A DNA stretch of 64,000 nt, taken from the NCBI GenBank assembly GCA_003993805.1, contig RSEF01000021.1, positions 499,610 to 563,609 on the forward strand, in the 5' to 3' direction. Shown one piece after another: positions 1-20,500 of the stretch. The position numbers and the translations under genes are program-made. Within the stretch, counting starts at the first letter, position 1. Every line of letters starts with the position of its first letter. The notes beneath the pieces are model-generated. The model saw only the letters and a program-made list of their open reading frames with translations. It ran no database searches and was not told the DNA's origin. The DNA comes from Himantopus leucocephalus (Eukaryota; Chordata; Aves; Charadriiformes; Recurvirostridae).

Positions 1-10337
<10,337 letters not shown>

Positions 10338-11068
10338 TACGTAGTTGGAGCATTCCAGTGAAAGGGAAGATACAAGAAAAGATTAAAAAAATAATACACT
10401 GATGGGGGGAAAAAAAGAAAAGACTTGAAAGCCCTTGCACAGGGTTTCTAAGGACTCATTCCTACACGCATCCCCACCCCACCCAAGGATTGGTGCTGTA
10501 AATTTCTATTGTTATACAAATCATAAATGCAGAGTCCTGTAAGAAAACATGGTGTTTTAATTGTGCCTTTGCCCCAAGCTGAGCCACTTTGAGCTCCAGT
10601 GGAATATTAATAGCAGGTGTTTTTATAAAAAAAAATATTATTTAAAAAAAAATAATCTGGTAGCAGCAGAGAATGGTGCTGCAAAGGCTCTGGGTATTTC
10701 AATAAGCTTACGGTTTCATTGAACTGCTGCGCTGATTGGCAAAAGGAACGCTGGCAAAACGAGAAGCGAACCCAAGACAATTAACGGTACAATTACCAAT
10801 GTCTGGCACAAAAAAGAACGCCTCCAAATTGAACTGTAAACATTTAAAAATAATAGCGGGTTTAGAGACAGCTTGTAGGATTACGCAGTTATACAATATT
10901 AAAAGGAATTTCTTCATTCCATCTTTGTTGGGTGAAGGAGCCTTTGAGATGTGTACAAGCTTTCTGCTCGACTCCAGAATCTGAAGCAGCAGGTCTCAGC
11001 TCGGTGGCAAAGCGGGGGGACAAAGGAGGGTTCCGTGGGGTGGGAATATCACTGATAAACTACTATGC

Positions 11069-11093
11069 AAAAAAAAAAAAAAAAAAAAAAAAA
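11069..11093 (+). repeat. Poly-A tract (A25)
   Basis: A run of 25 A, followed shortly by a single undetermined base (N at 11102) and nine more A. It could be the tail of an old retroposon or simple slippage; no retroposon body is recognisable upstream. Confidence 0.85.
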
Positions 11094-12816
11094 CTCCCCT
11101 TNAAAAAAAAAGCTCGCCTTATTTATATGGAATGTTTGGTCCCTGCGGGGCTACAGTTATCTCTTGGGGAGAGGAAAGCTAAAAACACATTTGCACATGT
11201 TAGTTCTCTGTAGAGCTTCTTTTGAGGAGGAATGTGGTATTACAATGCCTTTGTTTCCCAGTGATTGGATTAAGAGGGGAATCAGCCCTTCAGTTCGCGT
11301 TGGTTTGTGTTTTTCTTTTTTCAGGGTTGGTGTTGTGTGGTTGTTTTGTTGTTTGTTTTTTTTAAAAACCATAGCGTTTGCAGATTTTACTTTGCTGACA
11401 GGGAGATAACTCCATTTTATGCTGCTTTCATGATATTTAGAGTGGGATAGTTGAAGCATCGGGATAAACTGACGTGCGGTGGTATAGATGTAGGCTTGAG
11501 ACGCGACACTGGGAGAGTTCCAGACCACTGTTCTTCGGAAAAGCTGAACATCGGAAAATACTGTAATCCTTTTTAGGGCGTAGTAAGATGAATCCCAGAC
11601 TACTGCTGCCCTAGAATTAGGGAAGAAGAGCCACGTGCTTTCTCTGTGAGAAAGTGAGAAGACCTAGGCTTTGGCAATCTTTCTGTATTTTTACACAGGA
11701 GGAGGCAGCGTCAAAAGTCAGCTCACTTGGTGGTAGTTGAGGAAACTCTGGTGTCATCAAGCTGTTCACGGTTATTAGTGGGAATTGTAGCACCTCAGCC
11801 AGGTAAAAACAGGGTATAAACCTCAGCCAATAATTTTTTCGTTGTTTTTTAGACCAGGATTGACAGTGTAGTTAATACTGCCTAAAGGTAACTGTGTAGT
11901 TAACTAGCAGTTGCGAGACTTGGAGTAAATACCAAATGTGGGGGTTTTTTTCCTGCCAAGAAGCTTAGAAACTGCTATGTAGGAGCAGTGCTAGGACTGG
12001 ACGGGGAAATTCCCCATTTAAGCACCCCTCAGTGTTATGTAGAGGTAAGCTGGCCGATCTTCTTAGCTTCCTGAGTATTGTTTCCAAGCCTCTCTCGAGT
12101 ATTGATCTGAAATCAGCGGGGCTGCATTGGAAGCGTACAGCCAGTATCCATCAGTGTTGCTTTCTTCCAAAAAGCAGCAGTGTCTCAGCGAAGGGCGCCT
12201 TCTGGGCAGAAATACCTCTTCACCTTGCGCCGCCGTGCAGAGGGGCAGGACCTCAGAGGGCTCCTGCTCCCGCCGTAACCCGCGGGTACGGTAATGTCTT
12301 CTCAACTTGAGTTTGCCGCGTTGCTGCCCTGGAGTTCCCTCGCTGTCCGGATCCGTCTCCTGCTTGGACGCGATGGTGCTTTTAGGCCACGTGAATCAAA
12401 TGGGCTCCCCGGGTATTTCAGAGCGGGGAGGAGTGCCGCTGGTCCACCTGGGTGCACGGTGTGGAGGTATCAAGAGGCCACGCTCCGCAGTTGATGGCTT
12501 CTGTCCGAGAAAACAGATCCAAGGGTATTCCTGTGGTTTCCTTACTGATTGAAATACTCCGTGCAGTTACTCACAGAGTAGCTAGCAACCCCTTGGTTCT
12601 TGTGGTGTGGGTTAGGGGCTTTTTCAAAGCCCGTTTCATCATGTAGACGTAGATAGCTTTTCTCTGGAAAAGAAACCTTATTCCAAAGTGCTCATTCCTG
12701 TTATTAGGTGGCCAAAGTGGTAAAGGTCATGTTCAGTAGGGCTGCAAGTTGGGGGGTGGGCGGGTGGGGGCAAGAGATGCGGTATTTTTTCGAGGGGGCT
12801 GGGACTGCATGTTTTC

Positions 12817-12822
12817 AATAAA
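12817..12822 (+). terminator. Candidate proximal poly(A) signal for IFFO2
   Basis: A canonical AATAAA followed within 30 bases by T/G-rich sequence (aaggttttcgagcctgt). It could give a short-UTR isoform. Not confirmed by transcripts. Confidence 0.45.
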
Positions 12823-15800
12823 GTACTCTAAAGGTTTTCGAGCCTGTATGAACTTCAGCTGCTAATACGTAGTTTCTCGCGAGGCTGAGAAAGGATCTGC
12901 CAAAGCTGAATGTCTGTGATGCTTTAGTGACTTTGGCGGAGGCGTTGTTAAGCGATCTACTTGCACAGGGCATCGGCCTCCTCCGAGGCTGTCGTTCGGC
13001 TCTCCTCAGTTACGAAATGCTCTTTGGTACTGGAGAAACTGAGCAATTTTAGTGGCCGTCCAGCTTAGCTGCTGTTTTGGGTTTTTGTTTTCTTTAAAAC
13101 TCAGCGTCCCAGTAGGGAAAAGGCTGAGTGTTCTTGAAACCAGTAGCTGGTGTGTTGAGGGCAGGGAAGAATATCCTCAGTTTGACAGTGAGAGCCAAGT
13201 GAGGAAGCAGAAATGTAGCTGTCGGAACAAGCTAGCTACGGTTTATCTCATAGCCATAACGATGAGGAGCATCTGTAATAGGGCTGCGTTTGTCGGTAAG
13301 TGGAAGGGATGTGGGTCTATAGTAGAGGGTATAGAAATAACGTGTACGATGGTGATGTGTGTGACGGTAAATTACCGTGGTTGTTGGTGTCTGTTTCTTA
13401 TAACCATATGTAATCCATTTTTAAAGAAGAAAAGGTGTTCTCTTACTCGGGATCGGGGGTTTATTTTCATTTAGGCTGTATAGGACTTGGTGGACCGCCC
13501 TCTCGGGAGTTACGAGGGTTGGTCCTTGATAGCTTCCCTAGGAGGTCTTCGGTTTAGTTGCAAGCGATGCTGCTGATTTAGCTGACAGTGGTCCTGTTCT
13601 GTTTGCGTATAACCACTCTGTAGAAACCAGAAGCAAAAGCTGGCCAGAAAAAAAATGGTGAAAATGCTGGAAATGATTTTGATGACCTCGTTCGTTTTCC
13701 TTTGTAAAGCTGTAAATACTTTATTTTTGTTTTCTATTCTTAATGCGGTGTCATATTGACACTTTTTTAGACTTACAATCAGAAAATCCTCCTCATTGTT
13801 TCTCATTTTTTAAAAGGGGAGTTCAAGGAAGCAAATTTTTTTGCTTGTTCGCAGTGTAATAATAGATCAAATTCCTAAAATGGTTTGTACAAAAAATGTT
13901 TTCAGTAAACAAATGCCAGTTGCTTTTGTGGATGCATGTTGTTCAAAAATGTCCAAAGAATAATGTGGTACCAACACTTTTTCAAAGACTTAGTAATTAT
14001 CGTATTAGTTCACACAACGAAAAAAACAAAATTCTTTAAAAAAAAAAAAAAGTGTCTGGGGGGGAATGTAATGAAACTCATCTAAGCTAAATGTGTAATC
14101 TATTTATAAAAACCACAGTATATATTCTATTTTTATTAGAGGTTTTTAAAGTGCAAACAGAATTCTGTTAGCAAACGCGATTATTCCCTTGTACAGCATC
14201 TTCTGCTCTGATGGGACTCCAAATTCTCCAATGGTTTCGAGTGACGGGAGGGAAACAATCTCACAGGTGCGGCTGTGGAGCGCTCACCCATCGCTTCCTC
14301 GGGGCAGGAGAGGGGGAAAGCAAAACAGGTTAACAGCATTTCTGTACCTGCAGCATTGTTGCTGTTTCCCCTGGTTTGTTTTTTTTCTTCTTCTGCTGGA
14401 GAGGGTCAGGACCCCCCTTTGCTCCCCTGAAAACCGGGGCTGATTGCAGCACGGTGGTCTTCAAATCTGCCCCAAAGTGGGTTTTGTGTTCTCCCTGGTT
14501 GGGAGATAAATTATCTTTGTCTGCACCAGTATAAATTGGAATTAACTCGATGAAACAAAATAGATCAGAGTTGTGCCTGAATAGAGATCTAAAGCTGCTT
14601 CTAATATGAGATGATTTTTTTTTTTTTTTTGCGTAACCATCCCTGCCAGCAAAAACACAAGTGGGGTCAGCGGTCCAAGGCTGGCTGAGGAAAAGCCACG
14701 GCAATCGGTGGGTGCTCGCAGCCTTGCCGCAGCCCCGCGGTCTCTGCGGAGCAGCTATTTCTGTATGTTTCCCTTGGCTCTGGAAAAAACATGGGAAAAT
14801 GTTTGTGTTGGAGCGTGCGAGGAAGGGAATTGCAATACTGGGAAGTCTCTGGTTGTGTGTCACGTTTGAGAGTGCTTCATTTTAGAGCTCAATGTTTAAA
14901 GCACGATTGACCACAGCAAAATTAAGCAAGGATAATGCTTCCGTGGTGTAATAATACCCTGATGAGGATTTTCCACATGTTGCTTCGGGACTTCTGGGTT
15001 TGTTTGGTTTTTTTATTCTTTAGCACTGGTCCAGGGCTTGGTTGCAGGGGAACACGCAGGTTTTAAAAATGTTTGCCTTCAGTGTTAAGTCACCCAAATG
15101 CTTATTATTTTTTTTTTTTTTAAGCTTTTAGTAGAATGTAACTTTTGTCAGTTTGAGTTTTAAATGAGAAAAGAAATCGCCAATCATGGCAACACCTAAT
15201 ATCCTGGTGTTAATAATGCGGGTTTTAGAGGTGAGCTACAAACACTACCTGCCAAATTCTTAATTCCGTCCTTTGCCAACCCGTTCACGGAGAGGGGAGC
15301 ACTGGAGGCTGGAACCCAAGTCTTTGGCAGAGTAGTGAAGAAACACTTGATTATTTTTTTTTTGTCTGTTTTTGTGTGTAGTCCAGTGTGTCTTAAGACC
15401 CTTCCGCGCTTGCGGGAGCCTTTCAAAGCTTCTCTTTTGAAGAAGCAACAAATTGTCTTTAAGAAGTGGGTATTTGATGCTTCTAGAAATCACGATTCCC
15501 TCCTAATTTGAGGCACTCCAACAGTGAAGCACTTGTGTAAGCAAAGGTGGTGCTCGTAGGTCTGGCTGGCTTGTTTTTTGGAGGAAATAATGACGTTAAT
15601 GCTTAAAACTAACTCTTGGGGGGCTTCAGACCTGGGTCATCTCCATGGCAGAGCACCCCAGAACCGCAGTGCCACAAAGCCAGCGCCTGCGGCTGGTCGG
15701 CTGCCCGAGCTGACGGTCCTTGCGCGGATTTCATCTGAAATCTGAAAATTTCTTTATTAGAGAGTGGTGAGGACGATTAAAAGCTCGGTCACTAGACACG

Positions 15801-16469
15801 CTTCTCGTGTAACGTGGTTTCACCAAAAGAGACACGCGATTCAGTCCTTGAAACACCTTACCTGCGGCTAAAGTGTATGTAGCTAAGTTCTGCCAAAAAT
15901 GATTATTTATTATTTAATGTGTTTAAGTGGAGGGTATTGATGACTCTTTGCCCATGCTGTGTCACTTCTTGTCAGTTCCTCTTAGGTCATGTAAGAATTT
16001 CTTTTATACACATTAAGACAGACTACTGATCAGTGTGGAAATGAACCTGTTTACCGTACCGTTGTAAATATTGTGCTTTATATTCTGTATATTAGCTTCT
16101 TTTAAAGAAAAAGACTGAACTGATGATGCTATTTGATCTCTGCTGAGGAAAGGACGAAGGATGAACCAGCTCCCAAGCTCGCTCCGCGGTCGAGATGTAA
16201 ATCGATTTCCTCTGTGGCTGGAAGTCTGTCCTGGGAATGTGCAAGCAGCCCGGATGGGACACGCGCTCACTGGCGGTGGATTTCGGACCATCAAAGGCTT
16301 CGGAAATCTAATCCACTTTAGCGGGGGCGCCGAGGAACACCCGCAGCGAGAGCCAGCAGCGTTCGCCCTCCTCTGCGTTCCACCGGATTATCTCCGTTTT
16401 CCTTTTTTTAGTGCCAAAACCAACCCCACCGCCCCTTTCCAGGTCTGCTCTCCGGCTCCCATCCCACCT

Positions 16470-16486
16470 CCGTCCGTCCGTCCGTC
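16470..16486 (+). repeat. (CCGT)n microsatellite
   Basis: Four tandem CCGT units inside a CpG-rich stretch near the end of the inferred IFFO2 transcript. Confidence 0.8.
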
Positions 16487-16634
16487 CTCGGCCCCGCTGC
16501 CCCTCCGGAGCGGTTCATCCTTCATCACTCGCCCCATCGGTCGCGTACCCCACGGGCTTCTCTGCGTGCGGGAGCTTGTCGATGAAAACGGGTTACAGTC
16601 GTTCTCTGGTTACAAGGAAAAAAAAAACCTATAA

Positions 16635-16640
16635 AATAAA
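16635..16640 (+). terminator. Candidate distal poly(A) signal for IFFO2
   Basis: AATAAA followed by GTCTGTGGGTTTT-type GT-rich sequence about 20-30 bases later, the usual layout of a cleavage site. It is the last such signal before the CpG-rich region ahead of ALDH4A1. Confidence 0.45.
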
Positions 16641-17078
16641 TACCAAACTCCTGGTTAAAGTCTGTGGGTTTTAATTCTTGGGTGGGACAAACGTCTTTAA
16701 AGCAAAAGCTGCTTGTGTGTTTGGATGTGAGGAGGGTGAGGAACCTTCCTCTGCCCCTGGAGCACCCGCCCAGGGGCCGGAGGGGATTTGGGGTGAAAAC
16801 TTGAGATATTAGGTGCCCCTAAAAATCAAGGTTTTTCACCTGCCGCTCTTTAAGTGCTTTTTAAAATCCTTTGTGGAAACAAAAATACCCCATGCGAAAA
16901 CCAGCCTCCTGCTGGAGCCTTGGCCATTTTTAACCATTTTGGGTTAAAATCCCCTTTATTTTTCAATTTTTCCCATTCCCGAAGGGCCCGAGCGGCCCCT
17001 TCAGCTCGTTTCTCTCTCCCATCCGTGCCCGGACCCGCCACCGCCTCCTTCGGGTCGGTTCGGGGTTTGTTTGGTGTT

Positions 17079-17144
17079 TTTATTATTATTAATTTTTTTA
17101 ATTAATTTTTTTAATTATTTAATTATTTAATTAATTATTTTTAT
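17079..17144. repeat. AT-rich low-complexity tract (TTAATTAAT-like)
   Basis: About 65 bp of T, TTAAT and ATTTAATT repeats sits abruptly between two GC-rich segments. It directly precedes the CpG-rich putative ALDH4A1 promoter. Confidence 0.85.
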
Positions 17145-17267
17145 CTCCTTCCAGGACCTCGCCCCCCTCCCACGTGCCTCGCCGCGCGCCCTCCCCATTG
17201 GCCGGGCGCAACCACCGCCGCGGGGGGGGGGACGGGACACTCCACTGCCGCCCCACGGGGGGGGGGG
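17145..17267 (+). promoter_or_regulatory. ALDH4A1: Putative ALDH4A1 promoter / CpG island, truncated by gap
   Basis: The segment is CpG-dense and carries a CACGTG E-box at 17171-17176 and an inverted CCAAT box (ATTGG) at 17197-17201 followed by GGGCG, a common arrangement in TATA-less housekeeping promoters. It lies upstream of the ALDH4A1 exons on the same strand and ends in G-runs where the assembly breaks. The transcription start and exon 1 would then be in or near the gap. Placement is inferred; it could be any CpG island. Confidence 0.45.
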
Positions 17268-17367
17268 NNNNNNNNNNNNNNNNNNNNNNNNNNNNNNNNN
17301 NNNNNNNNNNNNNNNNNNNNNNNNNNNNNNNNNNNNNNNNNNNNNNNNNNNNNNNNNNNNNNNNNNN
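17268..17367. other. Assembly gap (100 N)
   Basis: Exactly 100 undetermined bases, a conventional placeholder for a gap of unknown size. It is bordered on the left by homopolymer G runs in very GC-rich DNA, typical of sequencing dropout in avian microchromosomes. About half of ALDH4A1 is unaccounted for and most simply lies here. Confidence 0.97.
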
Positions 17368-17376
17368 GTGGGGGTC

Positions 17377-17403
17377 AGTTTCTCCCCTACTTGGGGAGAA
17401 ACT
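17377..17403. repeat. Perfect 11-bp inverted repeat at gap edge
   Basis: AGTTTCTCCCC and its exact complement are separated by 5 bases, beginning 10 bases after the N run. It would form a stable hairpin. It may be chance, a piece of a foldback element, or an artefact of the contig end. Confidence 0.85.
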
Positions 17404-17864
17404 AAAGTGATGGCCAGGATTCCTCTCTGTGTGAGCAGAGAGCAAATGACACAGTAAGCTGCGTCCAGTCCCCCTCTCTGTGGCAGAAGCGTAAAGCTCA
17501 TTCATCCAGGTGTGCTGGAGGCATTTACAGCACCAGCTCCCGCCAGCACGGGAGGGGCTTTTATGGGGGGGGAGCTGGTGCTTGGGCAGGAGGCAGTGAC
17601 GCTCTGACATCCCAGAGCTGCTATGCAAAGTTTGGGAACTCGGGTCAGTCCCTTCTCCGTCAGTTTTTGCAAGCCTGCTCCAGCTCTGGGGTTGAGCTCC
17701 CCGGGGTGGTGGCACTGTCCCTGTTCCCCAAGGAACCGTGCACCAGGCAGGATGAGCGCCGGCCAAGCCCCTTACGAGGGACCTGGCCGTAGCTTGTGCT
17801 TTCGGAGGTGGCGCAGCCCTGACAAATCCTTACTTGTCCCTTTTCCTCCCTTCTCTGGCACCAG

Positions 17865-18061
17865 AGTGCGGCGGGAAGAACTTCCACCTGGTGCACAGCT
17901 CAGCCGACGTGGCCAGCGTGGTGAACGGGACCCTGCGCTCGGCCTTCGAGTACGGCGGCCAAAAATGCTCGGCTTGCTCCCGCCTCTACGCCCCGGACTC
18001 GCTGTGGCCCCAGATCAAAGAGAAACTGCTGGAGGAGCACGGGAAGATCAAAGTGGGAGAC
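17865..18061 (+). CDS. ALDH4A1: ALDH4A1 coding exon with catalytic cysteine
   Basis: Acceptor is ggcaccag, donor GAC/gtgagt. The first two bases complete the conserved Glu of the ECGGKNF motif, followed by RSAFEYGGQKCSACSRLY with the nucleophilic Cys, and the exon ends in KIKVGD. Probably exon 10 of 15 by comparison with human. Confidence 0.95.
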
Positions 18062-20310
18062 GTGAGTGGAGCTGCCGGGCTGCTGAAGGGCTTTGCGGCT
18101 CAGCGGGTGGTTGATGGGATTAGAGACTGCGGTAACTGGCTACTAATTCCTATTGAACCGAGCTTTTTATCCACTGGTTCTCCCCACCACCGCCCCTCCG
18201 TTCCCCCCCCCCTTCATCTTTTTTTGGTGATTAGAAATTAACTTGTAGCCAGCGTCTGCAGGAAGGCTCGTGTAAGTCGCTGAACACTGCAGACTAATTG
18301 AAAAGGGGTAGCTTGCGCCCTCGAACAGAGGTGTGTTTGGAGCAGAGGGAAGTGTTATTTGGGGAATTTCAGCTCCTCCTGATTTCAGCGTTAGGTTTGC
18401 GGCACGGCGTGTACTTACATTGCCTCCTTTCTGGCTTCCCGCAGCCCGCCCAGGACTTTGGGACGTTTTTCTCCGCAGTGATTGATGACAAGGTGAGCTC
18501 ACCTCTCCTGTTTCTACTAGTGCAAGAAGGGAACACCACCAGGCTTTTGTCAAGCGTTAGGTTAAATGTGTTTATTGCTTACAGCAAAGTACGAGCATCA
18601 GTGATTAGTCAGAGCTGCGTATCAGCCCTCTTTTGCTCCCTCCTGTAGTATTGCACACCTTAGTCACTGCCCCTCTTGAAAAGTGGGTTATTTTGCTGAG
18701 AAGTTCTCTCCGCCGTGATGTTCGGAGTGCCTGGGACTGTGTTCCCAGCTCTCACCCCTCCTTCTGGGCTGGAAGAGCAGCATAGCCCCAACAGGGATTG
18801 CCCAAACCTCCTTTTATAACCCCCCCCCCCAACTCACACTCTTTTATTATTTCTTTTTCGCAGTCTTTTGCACGGATAAAGAAATGGATCGAGCACGCCA
18901 AGAAGTCATCCAACCTCACCATCCTGGCAGGAGGTGGCTGCGACGACAGCGTTGGGTACTTCATCGAGCCGTGCATCGTGGAGAGCAAAGACCCGCAGGA
19001 CCCCATCATGAAAGAGGTGAGAGCAGCTTGCGGGGAGGTGGCAGGAGGGGCGCGAGAGGGGCTGTAGGTCCCCGTCCCGAGCTGTCTGCTGGGCGCGGGA
19101 TGAGTCGTACAGTAGGTTGGTGCAGGGGTGTTCCCCTTCGTCACTATTGTAGCTACTCCGGTGCTGAAGCACCCACCGCTTGTTTTTTAGAGGCTGTCCC
19201 CGCTGAGTGCTTTATTTATTTATTTATTTTTTTTGCTGTACAGGAAATTTTTGGCCCGGTCCTGACGGTGTACGTCTACCCGGAGAAGCGGTACAAGGAG
19301 GTGCTGGAGCTCATCGACACCACAACGCCCTATGGCCTCACGGGGGCACTCTTCGCCCAGGAGAAGTGAGTGCCAAAATCCGCGCTGCCTTGCGGCATCC
19401 CGAGCCAGCAAAGATGCTTTTCCCCTTCTGGGGGTGGGTAAGCCATGTAGCTCCCTTCCCTCCAGCTGCCTGCGCTGCGAGGAGGAAAGACAGCATTTCC
19501 CACAAGGCTTATGCTGCTTTCAGCCCTCCTTCTGCTAAAGGGGGAAGGGGATGCAGCTAAGGTGGTTTTTCAGCCCAAAAGTGCTTTTTTTGGTACAAAA
19601 CCGAATGGTGACATTTGGAGCGTACAGGAGGATGCGCCCCCAACGCTCTCAAGCGGGAGGAGGGCCAAGAGCAGCGTAACCCCAAAGAGGGACCATCCTG
19701 AAGTTATAATCACCTTCACTTTGTAACAGTAAAACTTAAAAAGAGAAACAAACTCAAAGAAAGCAAAATTGGGATAACTTAATTGAATTCTAAGTATGCA
19801 CAACCTGTTTCAGTGCGTGTTGAGCAATGTGCAGTCCTGGAAATGTGCGCAAAGAAATGCAGACGTGCCTTTTTACATGGTTGTAATTGCTGTAGAAGGG
19901 TAGAGGCACAAGTTTTTGCCCTTGCGTCGTGGTCGCAGCCATTTCTGTCCCTCCTTAGGAGGATCATCGACGAAGCCAGGAACCTCCTGCGCAACGCGGC
20001 CGGCAATTTCTACATCAACGATAAGTCGACAGGCGCCGTTGTGGCTCAGCAGCCCTTTGGAGGTTCCCGCATCTCAGGTGAGACCAAAAACTCCCGTCTG
20101 AAGACAGCACGGCCGTGCGCTGAGCCGCATCCCCTTCCGGGCGAGTCCCCCATCCTCCATCTCGTGGTCACCAGCGCTTTCTTTCCTCCCGAAACAGGCA
20201 CTAACGACAAACCCGGTGGCCCCCACTACATCCTGCGCTGGACGTCTCCTCAGGCCATCAAAGAAACGCACGTGCCCCTGACGGACTGGCGCTACGCCTA
20301 CATGCAGTGA
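17865..20310 (+). CDS. ALDH4A1: ALDH4A1, delta-1-pyrroline-5-carboxylate dehydrogenase (C-terminal 250 residues, six exons)
   Basis: Exons 17865-18061, 18445-18492, 18864-19016, 19244-19365, 19959-20077 and 20198-20310 join in phase (752 nt). They encode the residues equivalent to human 314-563, with no length change. The enzyme oxidises L-glutamate gamma-semialdehyde (from P5C) to glutamate with NAD+ in the mitochondrial matrix, the second step of proline breakdown. Visible features are GGQKCSACSR with the catalytic Cys (Cys348 in human) and the Ser equal to human Ser352 (mutated in hyperprolinaemia II), EIFGPVL with the NAD-ribose-binding Glu, NFYINDKSTG, QQPFGG and the C-terminal HYILRWTSPQ region. 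The mitochondrial targeting peptide and most of the Rossmann fold are missing because of the gap at 17268-17367. The visible part has no frameshift or stop, so this is an incomplete assembly and not a pseudogene. Confidence 0.95.
18445..18492 (+). CDS. ALDH4A1: ALDH4A1 48-nt micro-exon
   Basis: It encodes PAQDFGTFFSAVIDDK, phase 0 at both ends, with acceptor cccgcag and donor AAG/gtgagc. It matches the human DFGTFFSAVID segment. Confidence 0.94.
18864..19016 (+). CDS. ALDH4A1: ALDH4A1 coding exon (SFARIKKW)
   Basis: 153 nt, phase 0 at both ends, flanked by ttcgcag and GAG/gtgaga. It encodes SFARIKKWIEHAKKSSNLTI, then the LAGGGCDDSVGYFIEP segment and a KDPQDPIMKE end, co-linear with human. 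Confidence 0.95.
19244..19365 (+). CDS. ALDH4A1: ALDH4A1 coding exon (EIFGPVL)
   Basis: Acceptor is ctgtacag, donor GAA/gtgagt in phase 2. It encodes EIFGPVLTVYVYPEKRYKEV and on to PYGLTGALFAQE. The Glu of EIFGPV is the cofactor-binding residue conserved across aldehyde dehydrogenases. Confidence 0.95.
19959..20077 (+). CDS. ALDH4A1: ALDH4A1 coding exon (NFYINDKSTG)
   Basis: The acceptor is ctccttag and the donor CAG/gtgaga. The first base completes a Lys codon and the exon encodes RIIDEARNLLRNAAGNFYIN, then DKSTGAVVAQQPFGGSRIS. The helix RIIDEARNL differs from human, but the NAAGNFYINDKSTG core is identical. Confidence 0.95.
20198..20310 (+). CDS. ALDH4A1: ALDH4A1 terminal coding exon with stop
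   Basis: The acceptor is cgaaacag; the first two bases complete Gly. It encodes TNDKPGGPHYILRWTSPQAI and ends DWRYAYMQ with TGA at 20308-20310. Human ends in the same YAYMQ. Confidence 0.96.
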
Positions 20311-20500
20311 TGCCTTCTCCCCGGCCCCGACCCGGTACTACTGATCCTCAACGCACAGTGTGGCTTCGCAGCNGCGACCTTAAAAAAAAAAAAAAAGCAC
20401 TTAAATCTACTGATCTTTAACCCGACGAGCTTAGGTTTTATTTTCAAAGAAAAAAAATCTATTATTAAATTGTTCACTCAAAAAAAAGAAAAAAGTCCTT
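20311..20500 (+). other. ALDH4A1: ALDH4A1 3' UTR with ATTAAA signal
   Basis: A short UTR follows the stop. The hexamer ATTAAA at 20464-20469, followed by T/G-rich sequence (ccttgtggttttctta) about 30 bases later, is the best poly(A) signal; no AATAAA is present. An N sits at 20373. Confidence 0.5.

Larger units (their letters stand above)
10338..16660 (+). other. IFFO2: IFFO2 3' untranslated region (inferred)
   Basis: About 6.3 kb with no coding exon follows the stop. It is AT- and T-rich with poly-A/T tracts (for example A25 at 11069-11093) and blocks with the look of conserved 3' UTR, such as 10490-10600, 13800-14170 and 15890-16130. Poly(A) signals occur at 12817-12822 and 16635-16640; the latter is followed by GT-rich sequence. 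The exact end is inferred. It matters because the distal end would lie only about 500 bp from the putative ALDH4A1 promoter. Confidence 0.55.

Noticed and set aside
14330..14863. 177-residue open frame on the - strand inside the IFFO2 UTR
   Set aside because: It contains homopolymer-encoded Lys runs and no recognisable motif; it lies antisense in a region best read as 3' UTR.
17131..17766. 211-residue open frame on the - strand across the gap
   Set aside because: It exists only because the N run translates as unknown residues; it is not a real frame.
17865..20310. ALDH4A1 as a truncated pseudogene
   Set aside because: All six exons are intact, in frame, spliced by GT-AG and co-linear with human residues 314-563; the missing half coincides with an assembly gap.
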